From CALMEC01 sp963765105 (lineage in GTDB: Bacteria; Actinomycetota; Thermoleophilia; Miltoncostaeales; Miltoncostaeaceae): a stretch of 64,000 bases of DNA. The DNA lies in contig CAVXUW010000004.1 in NCBI GenBank assembly GCA_963765105.1, forward strand, positions 682,001 through 746,000. Reading direction: 5' to 3'. This document shows, piece after piece, positions 17,678 to 25,563 of this stretch. The stretch's first letter is position 1; each line of letters opens with the position of its first letter. The translations under genes and the position numbers were made by a program. The notes beneath the pieces were generated by a model, which ran no database searches, had not been told where the DNA came from, and was given only the letters and a program-made list of their open reading frames with translations.

Positions 17678-18072
17678 AACCCGTAGAACGTGAGGCTATG
17701 TCCATCGACCTGGAAGTTGCGCTCCTGCCCGATGCGGGCCTCGATGGGGCTCAGGTCGCATTCGGCCAGCTCGTCAACACGCCGGCAACCGGTGCAGACC
17801 AGGTGATGGTGGTGATGGCCACTGCACAGGCGGTAGGTGGCCTCGCCGTCGTGCTGGCCGATCGCATCAAGGAGCCCGGCGTCGGTCAGCGCCAGCAGTG
17901 TGCGATAGACCGTCGAGAGCCCAAGCTCCGGGCAATGGTCACGCGCCCGCTGGTACACCTCGTGGGCGCTCAGCGCGTGACCATCATCCAATGCACGGAT
18001 GACCGCAATGCGCTGCGGGGTGCGGCGAATGCCGCGCCCCCGGAGTGTCTCGCTCACGTCCACGCTCATCAT
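17653..18072 (-). CDS. Fur family transcriptional regulator
   Basis: 139 residues. The N-terminal winged helix has RTPQRIAVIRALDDG and GLSTVYRTLLAL, the recognition helix region of Fur/Zur/Mur proteins. A histidine run SGHHHHHLVC and two CxxC pairs (CTGC and CSAC) form the metal-binding and structural zinc sites. Its place beside the Zn/Mn importer suggests Zur or Mur, but the sequence does not settle the metal. It probably represses the importer operon when metal is plentiful. It overlaps the YcaQ-type gene by 25 bp. ATG at 18072 or 18069 may be used. Confidence 0.9.
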   Translation of the reverse strand: MMSVDVSETLRGRGIRRTPQRIAVIRALDDGHALSAHEVYQRARDHCPELGLSTVYRTLLALTDAGLLDAIGQHDGEATYRLCSGHHHHHLVCTGCRRVDELAECDLSPIEARIGQERNFQVDGHSLTFYGLCSACRSR

Positions 18073-18231
18073 TGTAGGGCTCGGTCCTGCGCCCCGGCGT
18101 CGCGGGGCGGCAAAGTCGGAAGCTCGTCAGGCGACGACGTTTGTCATTGCTCTGGCTTTATCGTCCCTCTCTCACCATTGGACCGGGGTGGGGCAACCGC
18201 CGTCGCCGCCACCCGGTCTGCCGTGCTCCGC

Positions 18232-18624
18232 CTAGGGGGCGGTTTCGGACGCCCTGGCCTCGGTGAACCTGAGCGCGTAGTCGACGGTGCCGACCGTTTC
18301 GTAGTAGACGCGGTAGCCGATGCTGGTGTCGCCAACATGCGCGGCAAAATGGTCGGGATCGAATGCCATTCGATCCTCGGGGCGAATCCGAAACCGTCGC
18401 TCTCCGCCGACGGTGCGAAGGACGGCCTCCACATCAGTCGCCGACACAGGCACACCGTCAACAAAGGGGGGCGTCGATGTGGTGGTCGCCGTGCCACCGG
18501 GTGCGGTGCCCCGGCCACACGCACCGACTACTCCGACGACAATGACAAGAACACACCCAAGCGCCGCTGAGCGCAGCCGCGCGAGACGACCCGGGCGACG
18601 CGCGACTCTCAGGACACGTTTCAC
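18232..18624 (-). CDS. putative lipoprotein, function unknown
   Basis: 130 residues from GTG 18624. The N-terminus is basic, followed by a hydrophobic core and the lipobox VVGAC, so an acylated, membrane-anchored protein is likely. The mature part begins with a Thr/Gly-rich linker and a domain containing VDGVPVSATDVEAVL and VDYALRFTEA; I do not recognise it. The Shine-Dalgarno is not clear; an open frame continues to 18789, but the signal peptide only makes sense with the later start. The 159 bases between its stop and the fur start hold no gene. Confidence 0.55.
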   Translation of the reverse strand: MKRVLRVARRPGRLARLRSAALGCVLVIVVGVVGACGRGTAPGGTATTTSTPPFVDGVPVSATDVEAVLRTVGGERRFRIRPEDRMAFDPDHFAAHVGDTSIGYRVYYETVGTVDYALRFTEARASETAP

Positions 18625-18788
18625 TCCGCAGGAAGTTAACACGCCTGGACACCGGTGGGGGCAGCGAAATGTCAGATGCTCTGGGTGGGAATGATCGATG
18701 GTTGTCGTGGTGCTTTCTCGCACCCCTGCTGGCCACAGACCCGTTCCCGTGGGCAGATGTGGCGGCGCCATGGCAGACTCGCGCACCA

Positions 18789-19973
18789 ATGCCGTTCAAC
18801 TCGCTCCCTCGCACCCCCTTGATGCGCGCGCTGCTTGGAGTGGTAGCCATGCTGGCGCTTGTCACGATCATCGGGCTGATCGCCTTGTGGCCGCGTGGGG
18901 CGAGCCAGGTGACATTCGACCAGCTCAGCCGGGGGTCGCAGACCGCCGAGATCACCGCCGTCGGCGCACCCTGCGTCACCATCCCCCAACCCACATGCCA
19001 GCGCCTCACCGCCCGTCTCGACGAGGACGGACGCGAGACCAGCTTCGACTTCACCGAGACCATCGACATCGACATCGGTGACCGCGTCAAGCTCGTCCCG
19101 TCGGGAGCACCGCTCAACCCGGACGATCCCAACGCCATCCCGACCGATGAGTTCGGTTTCAGCGACTTCGAGCGACGAACGCCGATGGGGTGGTTGGCCA
19201 TCGGCTTCGCCCTCGCGATCATCGCGACAACCCGCTTTCGTGGCGTTCGGGCGCTTTTTGCCCTGGGTGTCAGCTTGATGCTGGTTGTGGCGTTCATCGT
19301 CCCGTCAATCGTGCGGGGCAATGAACCGCTGCTGGTGGCGCTGGTGGGGGCGCTCGCCATCACCCTCATCACCATTCCCCTGGCGTACGGAATCGGCGTG
19401 AAGTCCCTGTCGGCGGTGGTGGGAACAGCGTCGAGCCTCCTGGCCACCGTCATCCTCGCCCAGATCGCCACGGGGTTGACCCACCTCACGGGGCGCGCGT
19501 CGGAGGAGGCCCTCTTTCTCCGCGCGGCGTCAAACGAAATCTCCATCGTCGGTCTGCTCATCGCCGGCATCGTCATCGGGGCACTCGGCGTGCTCGATGA
19601 CCTCACGGTCAGCCAAGCGTCGACCGTCATGGCTCTCCGCCGAGCCAACCCGTCGCTGAGCTTTCGTCAGCTGTTTCGTGGTGCCCTGAGCGTCGGCAAC
19701 GACCACATCCTGGCGACGGTCAACACGCTGGTTCTCGCCTACGCCGGCGCGGCGCTTCCCACGCTCTTGATCTTCTCCGCGGCCGACTCGTCATTTTCGG
19801 ATTCGCTCAACAGCGAGGTCGTGGCCGCCGACGTGGTCTCGATGCTCGTTGGCTCGATCGGCTTGATCGCAGCCGTTCCCGTCACCACCGCCATTGCCGC
19901 CGCACTCGCGGCCCGCCTTGGTGACGATGAAATCGCTGCCCTCGCCGATGACCATGCTGGGCATCAGCACTAG
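18789..19973 (+). CDS. YibE/F family membrane protein
   Basis: 395 residues. One N-terminal membrane helix (LGVVAMLALVTIIGLIALW) is followed by about 90 residues of external beta-rich sequence, then seven or more membrane spans in the C-terminal two thirds, the layout of YibE/F-like proteins. Family features include GVLDDLTVSQASTVMAL and GNDHILATVNTLVLAYAGA. It ends in an acid/His tail, DDHAGHQH. Function is unknown; a transport or membrane-maintenance role is only a guess. ATG 18789 fits the membrane helix; an upstream ATG at 18669 would add 40 residues with no obvious role. Confidence 0.8.
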   Translation: MPFNSLPRTPLMRALLGVVAMLALVTIIGLIALWPRGASQVTFDQLSRGSQTAEITAVGAPCVTIPQPTCQRLTARLDEDGRETSFDFTETIDIDIGDRVKLVPSGAPLNPDDPNAIPTDEFGFSDFERRTPMGWLAIGFALAIIATTRFRGVRALFALGVSLMLVVAFIVPSIVRGNEPLLVALVGALAITLITIPLAYGIGVKSLSAVVGTASSLLATVILAQIATGLTHLTGRASEEALFLRAASNEISIVGLLIAGIVIGALGVLDDLTVSQASTVMALRRANPSLSFRQLFRGALSVGNDHILATVNTLVLAYAGAALPTLLIFSAADSSFSDSLNSEVVAADVVSMLVGSIGLIAAVPVTTAIAAALAARLGDDEIAALADDHAGHQH

Positions 19974-20021
19974 CGTTACCGCGTTATCGTACGCGTCATC
20001 CCTCATCCCTGGAGACCGTCC

Positions 20022-20159
20022 ATGTGCATGGTTTGTCAAAGCGGCCCAAGCGTTTTCATGGGCGTTCCCGCTCTCGGGCTCATCCTCGCGCGCATCCGCG
20101 CACGTCGTGCGGATTCTCCCGCCACGAACGAAGCTGACGGGACCGCCACACCCACATGA
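20022..20159 (+). CDS. 45-residue small protein with CxxC, coupled to lgt
   Basis: This short frame begins ATG TGC ATG GTT TGT (MCMVCQSGPSVFMGVPALGL...) and encodes 45 residues: an N-terminal C-x2-C, one short hydrophobic stretch (VFMGVPALGLILA) and a basic then polar tail. GGAGA at 20011-20015 is 6 bases upstream, an ideal position, and the stop overlaps the lgt start as ATGA at 20156-20159, so translation of lgt is probably coupled to it. I do not recognise the product. It may be a small membrane protein or a translated leader controlling lgt. The spacing and overlap make a real gene likely despite its size. Confidence 0.6.
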   Translation: MCMVCQSGPSVFMGVPALGLILARIRARRADSPATNEADGTATPT

Positions 20160-20899
20160 TTCCCGACCTCTTCACCATCGGACCCTTCACACTCCATAGC
20201 TTCGGGCTGATGGTGGCCCTCGCCCTCATCGTGACGGCGTACTTCATCTCACGTGACCTGGCCGACCGGGGACGCGATTCGGTCATCGGCTGGGAAATGG
20301 CGTTGGCCGCCGGAGTCTGCGGCTTTCTCGGCGCCCGGATCGACTACCTCATCCAAAGCGGCTCCGACGCCGGGGTGTTCTCGGGCACGGGGCTGGTGTG
20401 GTGGGGCGGCTTCATCGGCGGCGCCATCGGCGTGCTGGCCGTGGCGTCATTGCGCAAGCTGCCCTGGGGCCTTGCCGCCAATATTGCCGCACCGGGCATT
20501 GCGCTGGCCTACGCGGTTGGCCGTATCGGCTGCCAGCTCTCCGGGGACGGCGACTACGGATCGGCAAGCTCCCTTCCCTGGGCCATGAGTTTCCCCGATG
20601 GGGAGGTCCCCACCACCGAGATCGTCCACCCCACCCCGGTTTACGAGACGGCCGCCATGATCATCGTCTTCTACGTGCTGTGGCGGCTGCGCGGTCGGCT
20701 GGACCGTCCCTGGCAACTTTTCGGCCTGTGGTGTGTGTTCGCCGGCACAGAGCGTTTTCTCATCGAGTTCATCCGACGAAACGACAGCGTGGCCCTGGGC
20801 CTGACAACCGCCCAGCTGTTCGGGCTGGCTCTCGTCGCCCTTGGCGCCGCGATCCTGATCGAACGCACCCGAACCCGTCCCCGACCGCAGCCGGCGTAG
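20156..20899 (+). CDS. lgt: phosphatidylglycerol:prolipoprotein diacylglyceryl transferase
   Basis: 247 residues, about seven membrane helices. Transfers a diacylglyceryl group from phosphatidylglycerol to the Cys of prolipoproteins, the first step of lipoprotein maturation. The Lgt signature appears as GRIGCQLSGDGDYG (the GRxGNFxNxE loop in an alternative form), together with VHPTPVYET and the C-terminal arginine-containing ERFLIEFIRRND. The Cys-Gln form of the loop differs from the common Gly-Asn-Phe form but occurs in some phyla. The start ATG overlaps the stop of the 45-residue gene. Several lipoproteins in the window (metal-binding protein, 18232-18624) are plausible substrates. Confidence 0.9.
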   Translation: MIPDLFTIGPFTLHSFGLMVALALIVTAYFISRDLADRGRDSVIGWEMALAAGVCGFLGARIDYLIQSGSDAGVFSGTGLVWWGGFIGGAIGVLAVASLRKLPWGLAANIAAPGIALAYAVGRIGCQLSGDGDYGSASSLPWAMSFPDGEVPTTEIVHPTPVYETAAMIIVFYVLWRLRGRLDRPWQLFGLWCVFAGTERFLIEFIRRNDSVALGLTTAQLFGLALVALGAAILIERTRTRPRPQPA

Positions 20900-20996
20900 C
20901 CCCGACCTGCCGGGCGGCGTGCGACCGCGCGATCGGGCATGCTGCCGCGATGTGTCTCCCCCGCCACGTCGGTCATGCTCATCGCGGTGACGTCTG

Positions 20997-22679
20997 ATGA
21001 GTGCACTTGACCCCGCCGAGCTGAACCGTCCACAACCCCTGTGGTTCAAGACCGCCGTGTTCTACGAAGTTCACGTGCGGGGCTTTTACGACGGCAACGG
21101 TGACGGCAACGGCGACCTGCGTGGCCTGCTCGAGAAGCTCGACTACATCGAATGGTTGGGCGTCGATTGCCTCTGGCTCCTGCCCGTGCATCCGTCACCC
21201 CTGCGCGACGGCGGCTACGACATCGCCAACCACCTCGACATCCACCCCGACTACGGGACGCTCGACGACCTCAAGGAGCTCATCGACGCGGCGCATGCCC
21301 GGGGACTGCGGGTGATCACCGACCTTGTCATGAACCACACGTCCATCGACCACGCGTGGTTTCAGGAATCGCGCTCATCGCCGGACAACCCCAAGCGCGA
21401 CTGGTACGTGTGGAGCGACACCGTCCACCGATACGAGGACGCACCGATCATCTTCGTCGACACCGAAACGTCGAACTGGACGTGGGACGACCAGGCCGGC
21501 GCCTACTACTGGCACCGTTTCTTTCACCACCAGCCCGACCTGAACTACGACAGCGTCGAGGTTCAGGACATGATGCTGCAGGTGCTGCGGTTCTGGCTCG
21601 ACCTGGGCATCGATGGGTTCCGGCTTGACGCCGTGCCCTTCCTGTTCGAGCAAGACGGGACGACGTGCGAGAACCTGCTCGAGACCCACGCCTACCTCAA
21701 GCGGGTGCGACGCGAGATCGACGAAAGCTACCCCGACCGGGTACTTCTCGCGGAGGTCGATCAATGGCCGCCCGACGTGGTGCATTACTTCGGCGTGGGC
21801 GACGAGTGCCACATGGCCTTTCACTTTCCCCTGATGCCGCGCATGTTCATGGCGCTGCGCCGTGAGACGGCCACACCGATCATCGAGATTCTCGATCAAA
21901 CCCCCACGATTCCCGACACCTGCCAGTGGGGGCTCTTTCTGCGAAACCACGACGAGCTGACCCTTCAGATGGTCACCGACGAGGACCGCGACTACATGTA
22001 TGCGGAGTACGCCAAAGACCCACGTATGAAGCTCAACATCGGAATTCGGCGGCGCCTCGCTCCGCTCCTCGACAACGGCCGCGACGAGATCGAGCTCCTC
22101 ACCGCCATTCTGTTCTCGCTGCCGGGGAGCCCGGTGCTGTACTACGGCGATGAGATCGGCATGGGCGACAACATCTATCTCGGCGACCGTGACGGGGTGC
22201 GCACCCCCATGCATTGGAGCAGCGACCGCAACGCCGGCTTCTCCCGGGCGGACTTCGCGGCGCTCTACGCCCCGCCGCTCATGGACCCGGTCCATGGCTA
22301 CACGGCGGTGAACGTCGAGGCGCAGCTTCGCTCGTCAACCTCCCTCCTGCGCTGGACCCAACAGTTCATCGCTCTTCGCAAGCAGCATCCCGTGTTTGGC
22401 CTCGGCAGTTACGAGCGACTGACGACCACAAACCACCGCGTGTTCGCCCACGCCCGCGCAAACGGGCACGACCGGGTGGTTTGCGTCCACAACCTGGCTC
22501 GCTCGGCGCAAGCCGTGGAGCTTGACCTCGCGCACTTTGCCGGCATGACCCCGGTGGAGATGGTCGGGGGTTCCCTCTTTCCGGAGATCACCGAGTCGCC
22601 GTATCTGTTGACCCTGGGCGCCCGCGGCTTCTACTGGTTTCAACTCACCGAGGTCGAGACCGGCTCCTCGCCCACGTAA
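20997..22679 (+). CDS. treS: trehalose synthase (maltose alpha-D-glucosyltransferase)
   Basis: 560 residues of GH13 subfamily 16. Interconverts maltose and trehalose. The N-terminus WFKTAVFYEVHVRGFYD is typical of TreS. Catalytic residues are seen: nucleophile Asp in DGFRLDAVPFL, acid/base Glu in VLLAEVDQWP, and stabilising Asp in FLRNHDELTLQM. The C-terminal beta domain ends with LLTLGARGFYWFQL. No maltokinase domain is fused. ATG 20997 follows the lgt gene by 97 bases. The 3' end overlaps the convergent HTH-citrate-synthase gene by 40 bp. Cytoplasmic; links glycogen/maltose pools to trehalose. Confidence 0.94.
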   Translation: MSALDPAELNRPQPLWFKTAVFYEVHVRGFYDGNGDGNGDLRGLLEKLDYIEWLGVDCLWLLPVHPSPLRDGGYDIANHLDIHPDYGTLDDLKELIDAAHARGLRVITDLVMNHTSIDHAWFQESRSSPDNPKRDWYVWSDTVHRYEDAPIIFVDTETSNWTWDDQAGAYYWHRFFHHQPDLNYDSVEVQDMMLQVLRFWLDLGIDGFRLDAVPFLFEQDGTTCENLLETHAYLKRVRREIDESYPDRVLLAEVDQWPPDVVHYFGVGDECHMAFHFPLMPRMFMALRRETATPIIEILDQTPTIPDTCQWGLFLRNHDELTLQMVTDEDRDYMYAEYAKDPRMKLNIGIRRRLAPLLDNGRDEIELLTAILFSLPGSPVLYYGDEIGMGDNIYLGDRDGVRTPMHWSSDRNAGFSRADFAALYAPPLMDPVHGYTAVNVEAQLRSSTSLLRWTQQFIALRKQHPVFGLGSYERLTTTNHRVFAHARANGHDRVVCVHNLARSAQAVELDLAHFAGMTPVEMVGGSLFPEITESPYLLTLGARGFYWFQLTEVETGSSPT

Positions 22680-23815
22680 CGCGCCCGGGGCCGAACCAGC
22701 CGCCCGTCGTCCCATGCCTCGAATGCGTGAGCGATCCACCCCACACTGCGGCCGAGGGCAAATAGCGCGAACGCCCGGTCGGCGGGAAGTCCCATCGAGA
22801 GAACCAGAGCGACCAACCCGAGATCGAGGTTTGGTCGCAGGCCGAAGTCGGCTTCGGCGACGTCAATCAAACGGCTGATGTCGGTTGCCCGGCCGGAGCC
22901 GAGGCCGGCACGGCGAAGCAGGGCTGTTGCACGAGGGTCGCCGCCCGGATAGAGACGGTGACCAAAGCCCGGGACACCTCCCTGGGCCACCATGCACCGA
23001 TCGATGGCGCGGCGCATCCCGTGGCGAGAGGAATCGCCGAGGAGTTCCTCCACGAGCAGGTACTGGCCCCCGTGGCGCCGCCCCTGAAGCGCCGCCAGAG
23101 CAGCAATCACGACCTGCTCGAGCTTTGTATCGGCTGACGCCACACATCGCGCGGTGAACGAGCTCACGTTCAGCTCATGGTCGGCACAGAGGACGAGGGC
23201 GGCGTTCAGGTCGTCGACGCGGTTCGTTTGCCAACCCCGAGCGAGTCGTTCTGCGAGCGGACCGGCGCCACGGGCCCCGGCCGCGGCAAAAATCGTCGCG
23301 ACGAGGGCGGCCGCCCGAACATGATTCGCCTCGCGGGGCGTGCTCAGCGTCACCGAGGTTGACTCGGCCGCTCGCAGCAGCGCCTGTGACAGCGCCGACG
23401 CCAACGACTCATCGGACGGAGCGCGGCGACCGTCGGCCATCGGGAACTCACCGCTGATGCGGTCACGACGCCCGGTCCACAGCAGCTCGGCCACCACCTC
23501 CAGTGACGTTGAGTCCGAGAGTGCCGTCGCACTGTGTCCGCGATAGAAGAGCTGACCGTCCTGGATGAGGGTCAGCGCCGAGTCCACCACCGGCAGACCC
23601 CAAAAGAGCGACGCCCGGGCACCCGACGTCGGGCCGGTCCGACCCCGGTTGGCCCGGAGCTGCTCGATCGCAGCTCGTGGGTAGCGGCGCTCCCGCCCCG
23701 GTCCGGGGCCCGGCTCAGACGTGAGGAGCCCACGACTGACATATGCGTAGAGGGTCGCCCGTGACACCCCGAGTGCCTCGGCGGCTGTCGCGGCATCGAG
23801 AAGATCGTCGCCCAT
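22640..23815 (-). CDS. citrate synthase family protein with N-terminal MerR-like HTH
   Basis: 391 residues. Residues 1-55 form a helix-turn-helix (DAATAAEALGVSRATLYAYV, then RRYPRAAIEQL) like those of MerR/excisionase proteins. Residues about 70-380 are a citrate synthase domain with the catalytic triad His in DHELNVSSF, His in GFGHRLYP and Asp in RPNLDLGL. It may be an enzyme, a regulator, or both. Its ATG at 23815 lies only 7 bases beyond a perfect TATAAT (23827-23822 on this strand), so the transcript is probably leaderless. The palindrome in the same intergenic region is a likely self-operator. It is divergent from a second citrate synthase gene and overlaps treS by 40 bp. Confidence 0.85.
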   Translation of the reverse strand: MGDDLLDAATAAEALGVSRATLYAYVSRGLLTSEPGPGPGRERRYPRAAIEQLRANRGRTGPTSGARASLFWGLPVVDSALTLIQDGQLFYRGHSATALSDSTSLEVVAELLWTGRRDRISGEFPMADGRRAPSDESLASALSQALLRAAESTSVTLSTPREANHVRAAALVATIFAAAGARGAGPLAERLARGWQTNRVDDLNAALVLCADHELNVSSFTARCVASADTKLEQVVIAALAALQGRRHGGQYLLVEELLGDSSRHGMRRAIDRCMVAQGGVPGFGHRLYPGGDPRATALLRRAGLGSGRATDISRLIDVAEADFGLRPNLDLGLVALVLSMGLPADRAFALFALGRSVGWIAHAFEAWDDGRLVRPRARYVGEEPVSTSVS

Positions 23816-23818
23816 GGG

Positions 23819-23844
23819 TTGATTATACTAATCAACATTGATTA
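23819..23844. promoter_or_regulatory. palindromic operator between divergent citrate synthase genes
   Basis: TTGATTA at 23819-23825 and TAATCAA at 23829-23835 form a perfect 7-3-7 palindrome, and a third copy TTGATTA follows at 23838-23844. The palindrome contains TATAAT on the minus strand (23827-23822) and TATACT on the plus strand (23824-23829), so a bound protein would block both promoters. The HTH-citrate-synthase protein encoded next to it is the obvious candidate ligand. Confidence 0.65.
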
Positions 23845-23893
23845 TGGTCTCACGCCGCGCCACCCTTGATCACAACATGAAAGGAGCCCGGCA

Positions 23894-24970
23894 ATGATTG
23901 ATGTTCCCGCAGGGTTGGAAGGGGTTGTGGCATTCGAGACCGAGATCGCCGAACCCGACCGAGACGGTGGGGCGCTGCGCTACCGGGGCGTCGATCTGGA
24001 AGAGATCGCCGGCGTGGTGGCGTTTGACCAGGTGTGGGGACTTTTGGTCGACGAATCACCCCAGCCGGGGCTCGGAGCATCGGAGCCGTCCGAGCTGATC
24101 GGCGCAACGGGCAACCCGATGAGCGACCTCCACGCCGCCACCGCGCGACTGTCCGGCCAGTGGGGTCTGCGACCGTTGATCGACCTCACGCACGGCGCGG
24201 CACGGGAGGATCTCCGCCGGGTGTCCGCCGCGATGTTGTCGCTCACGGCGCAAGCCGCCCGCTTCGCCGACGGACATTCCCCACCGATGACGGTCATGCC
24301 ACCCGGCCTGGGCGCCGCCGAGCGGTTTCTGTGGGAGTGGCGTGGTGAGATTGACGCGCAGCACTCCCGCGCACTCGACACCTACTGGGCGTGCACGGCA
24401 GAACACGGGCTCAACGCATCCACGTTCACCGCACGCATCGTTGCGTCCACCGGCGCCGATTGCGCCGCCGCACTGGCCGCCGCGGTGGGCGCCCTGTCCG
24501 GCCCACTTCACGGTGGCGCACCTGCCCGAGTACTGCCGTTGCTCGATGGAGCGGCCGAGTCCGGTGACATCACCGCGTACATCCGCGGGATACTGGACGG
24601 TGGGGAGCGGCTCATGGGATTTGGCCACCGCGTCTACCGCGCGGAGGACCCCCGGGCCCGGCTGCTTCGCCGCACTGCCAAGGATCTCGGGGCTCGCCGT
24701 TACCTCATCGCCGCCGAAGTGGAGGCCATTGCCCTGGCCGAGCTGGCGCGACGTAAACCCGACCGTGTCCTGGCCACGAATGTGGAGTACTGGTCAGCCG
24801 TCGTTCTGGATGCGGCCGAGGTGCCACCGCAGCTGGCCCCGGCGCTCTTTGCTTGCTCTCGTACGGCCGGCTGGTCGGCTCACATTCTCGAACAACACGC
24901 CACGGGGCGACTCATTCGCCCCTCAGCCCGCTACATCGGTCCGTCAGCACGGGGTCTCGCTGCGGTGTAG
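23894..24970 (+). CDS. citrate synthase family protein (citrate/2-methylcitrate synthase type)
   Basis: 358 residues. Condenses oxaloacetate with an acyl-CoA in this family. His residues are in EHGLNASTF and GFGHRVYR; the third position reads TNVEYWSAVVL, with Glu where canonical enzymes have Asp, a variant I associate with CitA-like actinobacterial paralogues. The N-terminus IDVPAGLEGVVAFETEIAEP and RYRGVDLEEIA match that group. AAAGGAG at 23880-23886 is 7 bases before ATG 23894. It is divergent from the HTH-fused paralogue. Whether it is the main TCA-cycle citrate synthase cannot be said; no other TCA genes are nearby. Confidence 0.85.
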   Translation: MIDVPAGLEGVVAFETEIAEPDRDGGALRYRGVDLEEIAGVVAFDQVWGLLVDESPQPGLGASEPSELIGATGNPMSDLHAATARLSGQWGLRPLIDLTHGAAREDLRRVSAAMLSLTAQAARFADGHSPPMTVMPPGLGAAERFLWEWRGEIDAQHSRALDTYWACTAEHGLNASTFTARIVASTGADCAAALAAAVGALSGPLHGGAPARVLPLLDGAAESGDITAYIRGILDGGERLMGFGHRVYRAEDPRARLLRRTAKDLGARRYLIAAEVEAIALAELARRKPDRVLATNVEYWSAVVLDAAEVPPQLAPALFACSRTAGWSAHILEQHATGRLIRPSARYIGPSARGLAAV

Positions 24971-24982
24971 CACACGCGACCG

Positions 24983-25552
24983 CTACGGGGTGTCCGCCGG
25001 TCCGCCGGGCACCCACATCACATCGCCCGCTCCGCCTGCGTTGGCTCCGCGGGCGAGGATGAAGCACAGGTCGGAGAGCCGGTTGAGATAGGTCACCGCG
25101 TTCTCATTGATGGGCTGCGCGTCACCCAGCGCCACCACGGAACGTTCGGCACGACGACATGCCGTGCGGGCGAGGTGAAGCCACGCGCCACCCGAACTTC
25201 CGCCCGGCAGAACGAAGCTGGTGAGGTCCGGCAAGGAGGCATTGATCTGATCGCACCACCCCTCGAGACGTGTGACCTGCTCCGCCGTCACACGCAGGCG
25301 CTTTTCATCGCCCCCTTCTGGCACGCAAAGGTCGGCGCCCAAGTCGAACAAGTCGTTCTGGATGCGGCCAAGCCACGCGTCGTACGGGGCCGGAAGGTCA
25401 GCAAGGCGCGCCACCCCAAGAACACTGTTGAGTTCGTCGACATCGCCGTAGGCCATGACGCGCACGTCGGTCTTGCGCACGCGGCTCATGTCGCCGAGGT
25501 GGGTGTCGCCGCCGTCGCCGAGGCGGGTGTAGATGCGGGTCAAACGAACCAT
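24983..25552 (-). CDS. cob(I)alamin adenosyltransferase, PduO type
   Basis: 189 residues. Transfers the 5'-deoxyadenosyl group of ATP to cob(I)alamin to make adenosylcobalamin. The N-terminal ATP site TRLGDGGDTHLGDMSRVRKTD matches the PduO/MMAB family (TRxGDxGxTxL), and VMAYGDVDELNSVLG, RRAERSVVAL and YLNRLSDLCFILAR are further signatures. It starts at ATG 25552 and is convergent with the citrate synthase gene, 12 bases apart. It lies 11 bases downstream of cca on the same strand and may be co-transcribed with the cca-alr-nnr-acpS run. Confidence 0.92.
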   Translation of the reverse strand: MVRLTRIYTRLGDGGDTHLGDMSRVRKTDVRVMAYGDVDELNSVLGVARLADLPAPYDAWLGRIQNDLFDLGADLCVPEGGDEKRLRVTAEQVTRLEGWCDQINASLPDLTSFVLPGGSSGGAWLHLARTACRRAERSVVALGDAQPINENAVTYLNRLSDLCFILARGANAGGAGDVMWVPGGPADTP

Positions 25553-25563
25553 CGACGGTGAGA

